From an uncultured Muribaculaceae bacterium (GTDB lineage Bacteria; Bacteroidota; Bacteroidia; Bacteroidales; Muribaculaceae): DNA of 64,000 bases. Location of the stretch: assembly GCA_947525975.1 (NCBI GenBank), contig CANNVE010000002.1, positions 62,001-126,000 on the forward strand, read 5' to 3'. The position numbers and the translations under genes were made by a program. Below the pieces are notes generated by a model that saw only the letters and a list, made by a program, of their open reading frames with translations, was not told the origin of the DNA and made no database searches. This document shows positions 9,901 through 18,811 of the stretch, piece after piece (within the stretch, counting starts at the first letter, position 1; the number at the start of each line of letters is the position of its first letter).

Positions 9901-10659
9901 TTATTCCTCCGGAGTATAGATGCATTTCAGGCGGGTGAGGGAGTGGGCGTGGCGGAGGGAGTCGCGGTAGGCGATGTCCTGTTGCCAGCGGCCGGTCTGC
10001 CAGTCGCGGTATTGCTTGGGGAAGTTTTCGCGGTAGAATTGTCCGAAGGCGACGGCTTCGGCGTTGTCCTCATACCAGTGGTCGAGGTGCTCTATGCGGT
10101 TTTCATAATCGCGCCTTGTATCCGAAGCGGAGCGTGACACGAGGATGCTGCCCATTATACATATGCCGACAACTAAGCCTACAATTCCGAAGGTGGGAAG
10201 GTGCAGTCGGAACACATCGGTCCAACTCTTGAAGTTGTCATCGAGTCGCTTACGGTCATCATCGGAAAGAGTTGCTTCAATGGCTGTCGGGATTGAGTCG
10301 AGCTGCCGTTCCAACCGGTCATGGAAGATGGCGCGGGTCGTCGCTTCGTCGCGTAGCATCATACGGATTTCATAGGCGTGACCAAAGTCTTTCATGGTGT
10401 CGTCGTCGTCATCCCATGCTCGCTTCTTGCCTTTCTTTACGAAATGGTCGAACTCGAACTGATACTTGTTCTTTCCTGTGCGGACATCTACGAGGCCGCC
10501 GCCTTCTTCGAGGGCTTCGGTCTCTGTGCCGGCAGTCGGGGTCAGCTTTGTGGTTGTGTCTTTGGGCACGTCGATTTCTTTCCACCCTGCGTCGGTGGGT
10601 GCGCCGTCCACTGAAGCAGTGGTTTCAATCGCGCATTTGCCCCATGAGAGTTGTGACAT
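9901..10659 (-). CDS. Chimeric ORF: phage tail-tube-like N-terminus joined to mobilization-like membrane protein C-terminus
   Basis: N-term MSQLSWGKCAIE...KYQFEFDHFVKKGK tail-protein-like; C-term TM IVGLVVGICIMGSILV plus FGQFYRENFPKQYRDWQTGRWQQDIAYRDSL resembling Bacteroidales mobilization proteins. Confidence 0.5.
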   Translation of the reverse strand: MSQLSWGKCAIETTASVDGAPTDAGWKEIDVPKDTTTKLTPTAGTETEALEEGGGLVDVRTGKNKYQFEFDHFVKKGKKRAWDDDDDTMKDFGHAYEIRMMLRDEATTRAIFHDRLERQLDSIPTAIEATLSDDDRKRLDDNFKSWTDVFRLHLPTFGIVGLVVGICIMGSILVSRSASDTRRDYENRIEHLDHWYEDNAEAVAFGQFYRENFPKQYRDWQTGRWQQDIAYRDSLRHAHSLTRLKCIYTPEE

Positions 10660-10686
10660 AGTCTTTCGTGTTAAATTGTTAGTTAC

Positions 10687-11238
10687 TTATTTTTTTTGCA
10701 CTATCGGCGTAACGATGACATCCGCTCCATCCTCTGTCTCAAGCAAAGGGAAGTAGCCGTCATCATCGTCTGTGTCTGTCGCGTCGATCATTGCGTCCTG
10801 CGGTGTCTTTATCGGAGCGTTGTCGTGTCCGAAATACTCGTATTTCAGCTTGACGACCACGAAGTGCTGATTTATCTCCGCCGCTTCCTCCGTGTAGATG
10901 GTCTGCTGCAGCTTGAACTTGTAGCAGGAGACCTCTGCCGTGAGGCTGTCTGCCCATGCCTGCGCGAGTTTCTCCATTTCCTCGGTTCTGCGTCCGTCCT
11001 CGACCCATGTTCCGTTTCTGAATGGGTCAATGTCCGGGACGTAGATGTTTACTGTCACGACACCCGTTTGGATTTGGTCGGGCAGTCCGGCAGTAAAGGT
11101 TACGACAGCGTCCTCCTTGCGGCTGTCGCGTGGGCGGTAGCCGTTTCGGTACACCTCTCCCGATATCTCCGCGTAAAGGGTGGAGTCTTTCAAGAGGCGG
11201 CGAATGTCGCCTTGTATCTGCTTTCCTGTCTTTGCCAT
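10687..11238 (-). CDS. Phage neck/tail-completion-like protein
   Basis: Position between neck and tail tube genes; 183 aa. Confidence 0.5.
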   Translation of the reverse strand: MAKTGKQIQGDIRRLLKDSTLYAEISGEVYRNGYRPRDSRKEDAVVTFTAGLPDQIQTGVVTVNIYVPDIDPFRNGTWVEDGRRTEEMEKLAQAWADSLTAEVSCYKFKLQQTIYTEEAAEINQHFVVVKLKYEYFGHDNAPIKTPQDAMIDATDTDDDDGYFPLLETEDGADVIVTPIVQKK

Positions 11239-11245
11239 TGTCGTT

Positions 11246-11686
11246 TCACATAAATCCGAGTTGTTTCAGCATCCGAGGCACAAGCCTGTCAGCGAGGAGT
11301 TCCGCGCTGTCTATGACATCTCGCCCGGTCGCCGAGACGTGGGCTGCGTAGTTCATTCCGGCCACCACCACGAGGACTATGCCCTCCGGGAATTGCCGGA
11401 CTATCTGCTTCGCGAATTGGATTCCGGTTTTCGCTCCGTCGCCGCCTTTCTTGACCACCTCGAAGTTGCTCTGATAAACTATCTTGCCATCGCTTGCGAT
11501 GACGTATCCGATCGAACTGCGGAGGTTGCCTGTCTGGTCTTTGTAGGAGTTGGTCTCCCTTGCAGCGTTTAGGCATCGCTCCCCGACGTACTGCAAATTG
11601 TAGATGAGCGCATTGATTATCCGCTCCATCTGCTGCGCAATGTATTCGTCGATTTCCGACATTGGTGTCTTCTGAACGATGCCCAT
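11246..11686 (-). CDS. Phage gp10-like/neck protein
   Basis: Position and size (146 aa), alpha/beta pattern typical of HK97 gp10-like proteins. Confidence 0.5.
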   Translation of the reverse strand: MGIVQKTPMSEIDEYIAQQMERIINALIYNLQYVGERCLNAARETNSYKDQTGNLRSSIGYVIASDGKIVYQSNFEVVKKGGDGAKTGIQFAKQIVRQFPEGIVLVVVAGMNYAAHVSATGRDVIDSAELLADRLVPRMLKQLGFM

Positions 11687-11696
11687 ATTTACCGTG

Positions 11697-12026
11697 CTAT
11701 ATTAAAATTTTGATTTCGGCCACGGCTTCCAATGCTTCCGGCGGCGCGATCAGCGAGAATTCTCCGATGGTTTTCCCGGTTTTGTCATTCAGTCGCAGCT
11801 GCTCGGCTTCGGGCAGGGGCTGTTCCTCTATTAGCACCGTGTAGGTGGCTTTCGTTGTCGGTTCGCCCAGTGTCTTCGCCAAGAGGTTGCGGTTGATTGG
11901 CAGGAACTGACAAGGGATAGGCTTGCCCCAACCGACCGAGGTCGGCTTTTCGGGGTAGCCTGTCTCCGGGTCAATCTTCGCAGTGGTCTTCTGCTTGAAT
12001 TCGATTGTGCCGTTTTCGATAATCAT
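11697..12026 (-). CDS. Phage head-closure-like protein
   Basis: 109 aa, small beta-rich ORF in head-neck module, overlaps upstream ORF. Confidence 0.45.
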   Translation of the reverse strand: MIIENGTIEFKQKTTAKIDPETGYPEKPTSVGWGKPIPCQFLPINRNLLAKTLGEPTTKATYTVLIEEQPLPEAEQLRLNDKTGKTIGEFSLIAPPEALEAVAEIKILI

Positions 12027-12355
12027 AGACGGTCTCCTTTGTATCCGAAGGTCGCGCCGACGGCATTCGCACCCGGCTCAAGTTCATCATATATCGCTTG
12101 TGCGTCCCTTCTGAACTGCTTGCGCTGCTCGTCCGTGAACGAGTAGGACTGACCGCCCTGCGTGATGTTGGGGGCAAGCGATAGCCAAAGCAGGAGGTCT
12201 GCTTTGGCAAGGCGGTGTTCCTTGCTATTCAGACTCTCCTGCGAGGCATCAGCGGTAAGCGAAAGATTGCGCCGTTCCGCTGTCTCCACGAGTGTACGCA
12301 GCGGTATCGGATAAGCGTTTACGCTCTTGAGTGCGTCGAGATTGGTGTTTGCCAT
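12023..12355 (-). CDS. Phage head-tail connector-like protein
   Basis: 110 aa helical ORF directly downstream of major capsid. Confidence 0.5.
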   Translation of the reverse strand: MANTNLDALKSVNAYPIPLRTLVETAERRNLSLTADASQESLNSKEHRLAKADLLLWLSLAPNITQGGQSYSFTDEQRKQFRRDAQAIYDELEPGANAVGATFGYKGDRL

Positions 12356-12378
12356 TGGTGCTTCGCGTCAGATGGTTG

Positions 12379-13476
12379 TTACGTCCACTCCGTCTTGTCG
12401 GTGCGGACGTAGATGTTGCGGTATGCGGTATCGAGAACGGGGATTGCGTCTGCTTCGCCGATAGTGACCTCGCCTTTCGGTTCGATCGTTCCGTATTTCT
12501 TGATGACGGTGTGGGCGCGGACAGCGCGGATGATGCTGTGGCTTGCGTCATCGTCTTCGAGGATGTCGTATTGGGTTGAGCCCAGTCTCTCAGTCTCGGA
12601 AAGGATAATGCGGTGGTCGGCGAAGGGGTTGCCTGTGATGTCCGGCTTGTCATCGAATTCGCGTGTGATGTCTTGGTCGATAACTCGCAGCTGAAGACCG
12701 CCCAGCCACGCCTGTTCCTTGAGCATGGAGTTGATTTGGGCAAGGTTCGGGGTCTGCGAGATGTTGAGGGCATTCGACGCGAACGAGGCGCAAGCCTTGA
12801 CGATTTGGTCTGCCGACGCAATGCGGTAGACCTCGTTGAGGTTGACGAAAGCAAACCGGGGATTGCGTCCGAGCTTCTTCGCTTCCTCGCGGATTTTTAC
12901 GAGATCGCCGATGATGTCGGCAGACGCGTGATCGCCCCAATCGGTCAGGGCTGTCACTTTCTGCTCATCGTCCACGTCGTAGTCGAGGTCGAATTCGTTG
13001 GCGAAGGTGGCGTTTGTCGTGGTCGTGAAAGCCAATTTTCCTGCGTTGGAGGCTAATGCCCACACGATGTATTCAAGCTCAGACTGCACGCCGACTGCGC
13101 AAAAGTCGATGTCTTCGCCCCAAAACTCGACCAGCGCTGTTGCGTCATCGTCTTTGGCGAGGGCGCGCTCTGTCTGGTAGCGCTTCATGTCGGCGCACGT
13201 CATCTCACGCGAGATGGCGATGTAAGGCAGGTCGCCTTTCGCGCTTTGGAAGATGGGGCGGCGCTTGCGGATGATCGTGCCGTTGTCTGCGTGGAGGTCG
13301 GCGGCTACGTTCCTCTTGGCGAGCTGATTGGTCAGCATCTCCCAATTGAACCCGGTTCGCTTCTTTACAGGGAAGTATCTGCCGAAAAGGAAGGGCTTCA
13401 TGTCGAGGCTGTTGAGGCGCGCTGACACCATCTGCTGATTAAGCCCGTGGATAAGTGTATTGACTACTGTTGCCAT
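12379..13476 (-). CDS. Phage major capsid protein (E-family like)
   Basis: 365 aa; sequence pattern and position after decoration/head-fiber gene. Confidence 0.75.
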   Translation of the reverse strand: MATVVNTLIHGLNQQMVSARLNSLDMKPFLFGRYFPVKKRTGFNWEMLTNQLAKRNVAADLHADNGTIIRKRRPIFQSAKGDLPYIAISREMTCADMKRYQTERALAKDDDATALVEFWGEDIDFCAVGVQSELEYIVWALASNAGKLAFTTTTNATFANEFDLDYDVDDEQKVTALTDWGDHASADIIGDLVKIREEAKKLGRNPRFAFVNLNEVYRIASADQIVKACASFASNALNISQTPNLAQINSMLKEQAWLGGLQLRVIDQDITREFDDKPDITGNPFADHRIILSETERLGSTQYDILEDDDASHSIIRAVRAHTVIKKYGTIEPKGEVTIGEADAIPVLDTAYRNIYVRTDKTEWT

Positions 13477-13491
13477 TGCTGCTTGTGGGGA

Positions 13492-14061
13492 TTAGAGGTT
13501 GATGATTCCTTTCAGCTTGTCGACAATGAAGCCGGGGACGGGGTTGTTGCGAGTCACGCCGACCACCCATGCGTCTGTCTGGATGTTTGATTTGGAGTCG
13601 AAGGGCTGTCCTGTGCCGTTGATTGACTGAGGCTCGTATTTGAGCGCGGAGTCTGCGGTGGCTTCGGCTTTGGCTTCAACGATGAAGCCGCCGACGGGGA
13701 TTGCCCCGAGCGCGGTCTTTACCGTGATTGCGTCAAACTTCTTGTTGCTCTCGTCGATTGCTGTGATTGCATGAGCCGCTCCGTTAAGCGAGGTCATGAC
13801 TATGTCGCCCACCTTGAAGTTGTGGAACTTGGAGACCTTGATGGTCGTGTCGGCTGCGGCTGCCTCTGCGACCACCTCGCCGGTCTTGACGACGTGAGTG
13901 ACTCCCTCGATGGGGGCGCCCAGTACCGCGCCTTCCCGGAGGTAATTGCCGCCGAGCTCCGATGTGGCCACAGATACGCCACCGCGCACGTCGGCCACCT
14001 TGTGGATGACGTACCTGGGCGTCAGGTCGTCGCGTCTTTTTTTGACGGTCATTCTTGCCAT
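13492..14061 (-). CDS. Phage head fiber/decoration-like protein
   Basis: 189 aa, immediately upstream of major capsid gene, ends in structural-protein-like repeat. Confidence 0.55.
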   Translation of the reverse strand: MARMTVKKRRDDLTPRYVIHKVADVRGGVSVATSELGGNYLREGAVLGAPIEGVTHVVKTGEVVAEAAAADTTIKVSKFHNFKVGDIVMTSLNGAAHAITAIDESNKKFDAITVKTALGAIPVGGFIVEAKAEATADSALKYEPQSINGTGQPFDSKSNIQTDAWVVGVTRNNPVPGFIVDKLKGIINL

Positions 14062-14085
14062 TTGTCTGCGTTTTTAGGATTGAAC

Positions 14086-14763
14086 TTAAAAAGGCTGCTG
14101 TCCATCCGCGAAAGCGCCGTCTCGCTTCGAGATGGCGGCTATCTGCGCTTCTGACAGCTCCGTTGTTGTTAGTCCGCCTGTTGAAGCGGAGGGCTTCCCG
14201 AATACAGCCCCTTTTGCGGCAGTCTCGTTGGCTATGCCTTCGACCTCGGTCGTAACCTCGCCCAGCATGGTTGTGAATTCCTCGTCGGTGTATTTGTCGA
14301 GAGAGATTCGCCCATATGCCTTTCGCATGGTTTCGGGCAGTTTCTCGATGACTGCGTTAAGCTTCTGCTTTCGGGTTTCGGTGGTTCGGGCTGCGTCCTG
14401 CGCGTCGAGGCGATCGAATAGTTTCTGCGCCCACGCAGGGATTTCGTCCGCTTCCCCGGTGGTTTGATTGGTTGCGCCGCCTGTCGGCTCGCCCCCGGCT
14501 GTGTTGGTCTTCACTCCGTCTTTCAGCCCATAGCGAGTCTCGTAGTCCTTGACAGCGTTCTCACGCGCTGTGTTTGACGCTTCGGTCGCACGGCTGTCTC
14601 CGTAGCTTTCGATGACCTGCTGAATGGTCACTCCCTCTACTGCGGTCTTGACCTGTTCTGCGGTTGTGGCAGTCTTCGCGAGCTTGGTCGCTATCCTGTC
14701 GAGGATTGAAGTCGATACCCCCGGATACTTGGTTGTAAGGGCTTCTAAAATTACTTTTTTCAT
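14086..14763 (-). CDS. Phage capsid scaffold-like protein
   Basis: Likely start MKKVILEALTTKYPGVSTSILDRIA; helical, acidic, Gly/Thr linker, upstream of capsid gene. Confidence 0.55.
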   Translation of the reverse strand: MKKVILEALTTKYPGVSTSILDRIATKLAKTATTAEQVKTAVEGVTIQQVIESYGDSRATEASNTARENAVKDYETRYGLKDGVKTNTAGGEPTGGATNQTTGEADEIPAWAQKLFDRLDAQDAARTTETRKQKLNAVIEKLPETMRKAYGRISLDKYTDEEFTTMLGEVTTEVEGIANETAAKGAVFGKPSASTGGLTTTELSEAQIAAISKRDGAFADGQQPF

Positions 14764-15102
14764 CGCGATGATAAATGATATTTGTATGTTTTGTTGTCTC
14801 TGATGCTTGCTGTTGTTCATGTAGTCGCTCTGCATGCCTTTGGGGATTCATGAAAGGCGTTAGGCAAGGCCGTTTCGGGCAGTTTGGGCATTTCAAAAAT
14901 CTCATTATCAATGAATTTATCCCCAACTTTTGTCACTCTTCGTACACTATGACTTGACTGCTATTGCTTTTTTTTGATTACATATATTAACGTGAGTATT
15001 TTTTTTATGAAATGATAATGGCCGAATATTTTGATGCCCGGGTGTGAAAAACATCAAAATTTTTGCGTACTTTTGTGGCATAATACGTGAAATTCCAACT
15101 AA

Positions 15103-15312
15103 ATGACTTATACAGATATGACTGACCAAGAATTTGAAGAGATGTGGCGCAAATGCAAGGAACGCGACCGTCAGGAACGCGAAAAGTGGCTCGCCATGTC
15201 TAAACAGGAGCGAGACCAAATCAAGGAACGCACAAGAGGTTTCCGCTCTTGGGAAGATCTGACAGACTATGAGCCTACCGCTCCGTCAGATGAAACATCC
15301 ACAGACCGTTAG
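15103..15312 (+). CDS. Small charged protein (69 aa)
   Basis: MTYTDMTDQEFEEMWRKCKERDRQEREKW; opposite strand to head genes, preceded by TACTTTTG promoter-like motif near 15067. Confidence 0.5.
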   Translation: MTYTDMTDQEFEEMWRKCKERDRQEREKWLAMSKQERDQIKERTRGFRSWEDLTDYEPTAPSDETSTDR

Positions 15313-15400
15313 CGTCCTGTTCCACGCTCTCAAAGATGAACTGACCGCCTTTGTCGAACAGAACCTCTTGCTGATTTGGCTGTGGATGTTCCTCCTCTGA
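15269..15400 (+). CDS. Overlapping small ORF (43 aa) with hydrophobic C-terminus
   Basis: Translated by hand: MSLPLRQMKHPQTVSVLFHALKDELTAFVEQNLLLIWLWMFLL; overlaps the 69-aa ORF in another frame. Confidence 0.4.
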   Translation: MSLPLRQMKHPQTVSVLFHALKDELTAFVEQNLLLIWLWMFLL

Positions 15401-15441
15401 AAAGCCATTAACTTCTAATTTTATGATTGCTGTTTGTTTAT

Positions 15442-15472
15442 TTTGTAGTTTAAAGATTATTTCGTATCTTTG
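15442..15472 (+). promoter_or_regulatory. Bacteroidetes-type promoter
   Basis: TTTG (15442-15445), 19 nt, TATCTTTG (15465-15472). Confidence 0.7.
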
Positions 15473-15478
15473 CGGTGA

Positions 15479-15575
15479 GATAAGATCTAAATAATAAGAA
15501 TTGGCGAGGGCGTTGCCGTCGCCTGATTAATCTCATGCAGAGTCTTTGTTATTTCAAAGGCTCTGTTATTTCTTT
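15479..15575 (+). ncRNA. Candidate small RNA with own promoter and intrinsic terminator
   Basis: Stem TGAGAT/ATCTCA, nested GGCGA/TCGCC hairpin, then CAGAGTCTTTG-ttattt-CAAAGGCTCTG followed by ttatttcttt. Confidence 0.5.
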
Positions 15576-16877
15576 GATCTTGCCATCCCGAAATACTACA
15601 ATGATTCTCTTGATGGTTTCTCCTATGTTTGATCTTATTGCGTTTTCATTGTAAAATGAAGGATTATGAAAGTATAAAATTAGGCTGTCACAACTTGTGC
15701 CATTCAACTCATTGAATTTTCTAAGTTGTTTTTTCTTTGCTTTTATTCCATTTTTTATCGTATTGGTGTTATTCTCCGTTATCGACCTTATATCAATCCT
15801 CATCCTATTGGTTGTTGTATCTAATGAAGTAAGTTGTTTTCCAGTGAAGGGATTGTATATATGTTCACTCTCTAAAATGCAAGAATATCCATTATGGAAT
15901 AGTATATCTTGACATATCAATTCTAAATCCGTTGAGGATAGCCCGTCAGGATATTGTAAATCATGTAAAAAGAATTTCCGTTCACTTTCAGAACTATGAT
16001 TCTCGTGCTCGATGTGAATCGCCTTCACCCCTCCATTCTTAGGGTTAAACTCCACATCCTTGTATTGTGGATCAGATTTCAGGCGCTCATACTCCCTCCG
16101 GTTGGCTTCGATACGAGCCTCCGCTTCTGTTGATTTGGAAGCTTTATCATCGGAAGAAACAGGATTCCTCAATATCTCAGTTACCTTCTTTTGGTTATCC
16201 CTGATGAAATAAGGAAGTGTGCCGTGTTTCTCTCCGGCTTCGATGCGGTCGGCATTATCCTCCACCCAGTACTTGAAAGCTGCAGGAACGTCGCGCACGG
16301 TGTTCACGCTGCCCTTTGTTTGCTGTTCTCCGTTCAGTATTCGACGGGTGTCTTCCGCCATCTCGTCCTCGGTCTTAAGCACGGTTATCGCCTTGCAGCG
16401 GCAATGGGGATGCCACCCTACAAATTTGAAATCCTTGGGATAGCGTCCCGCGAGGGTGTCGCAGATGTCGGTCAGCGGAGCTCCGTTCAGCGTGTGGTTG
16501 TTGCTCAGTTTGATTTCTATGCCCACGACAAAGTCCATCTGCTGCCATCGCAAATGGTCGCTCGTGCGGTAGGCGATGTTGGTCTCCGTGGCGGCGAGTC
16601 TCCGGGCATTTTTGTAGCTGCTTCGGTACACTCCGCGCCCCGGGTGGAATGCTGCGGCTGCTTTGGAGAGTTTGAGGTTGCCGTGCTTGTCCCGGACGCG
16701 CCGGAAGAGTTTGTCAGGGTGCTGCAGGTATTGCCGGAGACTGCGCGTCATCTTCGCCGCGCTCTCGCCGGTGCGGATTCCCAAATCAAGCCCCAGTTCT
16801 ATCTCTCGCTTGAATGCGGTAGCGTACCTCCACACTCGATCGGAAAGGTTCAGCCCTTGCTCCGTCTTCTCACTCAT
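15549..16877 (-). CDS. MuF-like phage minor head protein with C-terminal toxin-like domain
   Basis: MuF region LFRRVRDKHGNLKLSKAAAAFHPGRGVYRSSYKNARRLAATETNIAYRTSDHLRW...HPHCRCKAI; AT-rich unrelated C-terminus from about residue 280. Confidence 0.75.
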   Translation of the reverse strand: MSEKTEQGLNLSDRVWRYATAFKREIELGLDLGIRTGESAAKMTRSLRQYLQHPDKLFRRVRDKHGNLKLSKAAAAFHPGRGVYRSSYKNARRLAATETNIAYRTSDHLRWQQMDFVVGIEIKLSNNHTLNGAPLTDICDTLAGRYPKDFKFVGWHPHCRCKAITVLKTEDEMAEDTRRILNGEQQTKGSVNTVRDVPAAFKYWVEDNADRIEAGEKHGTLPYFIRDNQKKVTEILRNPVSSDDKASKSTEAEARIEANRREYERLKSDPQYKDVEFNPKNGGVKAIHIEHENHSSESERKFFLHDLQYPDGLSSTDLELICQDILFHNGYSCILESEHIYNPFTGKQLTSLDTTTNRMRIDIRSITENNTNTIKNGIKAKKKQLRKFNELNGTSCDSLILYFHNPSFYNENAIRSNIGETIKRIIVVFRDGKIKEITEPLK

Positions 16878-16889
16878 CTTAACGAGGGC

Positions 16890-17228
16890 GATGCAACCGC
16901 AGAGGTGGCCGCTGAAATAGAGAGCGATTTGAAAGCGGAGGACAAGACTGCAATTGCCAAATCAAAAAGCCGCCGCCCTCCGCTGAATTTTGAGGAGATG
17001 GGCATATTGCCGGGCGCCGTCCTCTCATTTGTGAGAGACCCGAAAATTGCCGTTACCGTTGTCTCCGCAAAGAAGGTCTCGCATGAAGGTGTCGAGACAT
17101 CCCTTTCTCCGTTGACCGCAAAGTTGCTCGGTCGCGCTATGCTTGTGCAGCCGACACCTTATTGGGAGTTCAAGGGCGAGAATCTTCGCGACATCTATGA
17201 CCGTGTCTATCCCCTGTCTGACGATTAA
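16890..17228 (+). pseudogene. RAMA-like domain fragment
   Basis: NFEEMGILPGAVLSFVRDPKIAVTVVSAKKVSHEGVETSLSPLTAKLLGR...YWEFKGENLRDIYDRVYP resembles restriction/methylase-associated (RAMA-like) modules; no convincing N-terminal partner. Confidence 0.45.
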
Positions 17229-17410
17229 GGTTAGATCGCCCAAATAATCGCCACACGCCGCGTTTGCGGTCTTCCGTGGACACTTGTGCCACTCGAGGCG
17301 AAACAGCGCGACACGGCGCAAAGCAAAGGCCGGCAGGCCCATTCTCGCGTAAAGTGCATTCACGCCATGCCGCCGCCCCCGAAAGCCGGGCAATCGTGAG
17401 GCATAACAAA

Positions 17411-17441
17411 AGAGCGGAAGCCATTCGCCGGCCTCCGCTCT
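17411..17441 (-). terminator. Intrinsic terminator downstream of integrase
   Basis: agagcggaagcc-attcgcc-ggcctccgctct stem, followed on reverse strand by TTTGTTAT. Confidence 0.7.
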
Positions 17442-17460
17442 CGCATCGCATTTGTTCCCC

Positions 17461-18627
17461 TCAGTCCTTGTCTGTGTCGTTCGGCAGGATTGGGGGGATC
17501 AGCATTGCCGCCTCCTGCTTCTTCTTGTCCATCATGTGCGCGTAGATCAGGGTAGTGTGGATTTCCTTGTGCCCGAGAAGCTTCTGCACCGTGTAGATGT
17601 CAGCCCCGAGGTCGATCATCAGCACGGCGAATGTGTGCCGCCCGCTGTGGAAAGTTATGTCTTTCGTGATCCCTGCGCGCACCGCCCATCGCTTCAGCTC
17701 CATGAGGTAATATGACGAATAGGAGAAGTTCGGGAACACGTGGTCCTCCTCTCCCCGCCGCTCCCCCATGTAGGCTACCGCCTGGGGATTGATGTCGATG
17801 TATTCCTGTCCGCCCGTCTTCTTCTGCTTGAAGACGATTCTCGTAAACTCCCCCTGCTGCCTCACCTCTTTCCACTTCATCTTCTCGATGTCGCTCTTGC
17901 GGAGTCCCGTCAGGCACGAAAACATGAACGCCCTCTTCAGTATCGGGTACTTGCACTCTGCCGCCGCCATCGCCTTCACCTCGTCGAGCGTGAGGTACAC
18001 ACGCTCTCGCTCGTCCACCTTGAAGCCCTCGATCCCGCGCAGCGGATTTCGCGGCATCATTCCGTCCTCAAAGGCCTGGTTGATGCAAGCCCGGAGCTTG
18101 TTGAAGTATGAGACCTTGCTCGCGCTCGACAGCGGCTTGCGGTCTTCGGTCGTGGCCGCCTTCTTCCGCTTGTCCCGCACCCGAGCCGTGCGGTCGAGAT
18201 AGTCCTTGAATCCCTGCACGAATTCCGGCGTCACGTCCCTGAACGTCATCTCCGGGCGGCAGTATCTTTCGAGGTGCTTGAGCGCGCTGTACTAATTCCC
18301 CCAATTGCCGAGGCTCTCCGGGTTTTGGTGGCGCTTCTCGCAAAGCGTGCGGTAGTAGTCCAGGAAGTTCGCGTCGAGCCTGTATCCGCCATCGAAGCCG
18401 AAGCGCCCGTTCTGAAATTCTACCACCCTCTTGGCCCGGATCGCATCCGCGAGCTTGAGGGTCTCCTTGTTCTTCTCCTTGTCGGCTCTCGTCCTCTCCG
18501 GAATGAGATAGAGGCTGAGGTACTCATAGCTGCGCTTGCCATTGATGTAGATGTCGAGATAGAGCGAAGTGTTGCCGCTTGCCATCCTGCGCTGCCGGAG
18601 GCGTATCGGCTCCTTTGATTTTTCCAT
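17461..18627 (-). pseudogene. Tyrosine recombinase/integrase interrupted by in-frame TAG
   Basis: C-terminal catalytic residues R (TGLRKSD), HSGRHTFA, LGHKEIHTTLIYAH; N-terminal SAM-like half upstream in same frame; TAG at 18292-18294 between NWGN and YSALKHLERYC. Confidence 0.88.
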
Positions 18628-18811
18628 TTTTGTTGCTGTTTGTTGCTGATGTCTATTCGAGCAACAAAATAACAACAAAAAATCGAGAAAACAAAACAAA
18701 ACGCATAGAAAACGTGCCCAGTCTCAAGACCTACTATCCCTTTGACCACAAGCGATATAATTCCACATACTTGCGTTTCCTTTCCATCCATTTCCCATCC
18801 CCATCCCCGCT

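Noticed and set aside
16191-17228. 345-aa forward ORF as a whole gene
   Set aside because: First two thirds are antisense to the well-supported MuF gene; only the tail after about 16890 looks like real protein
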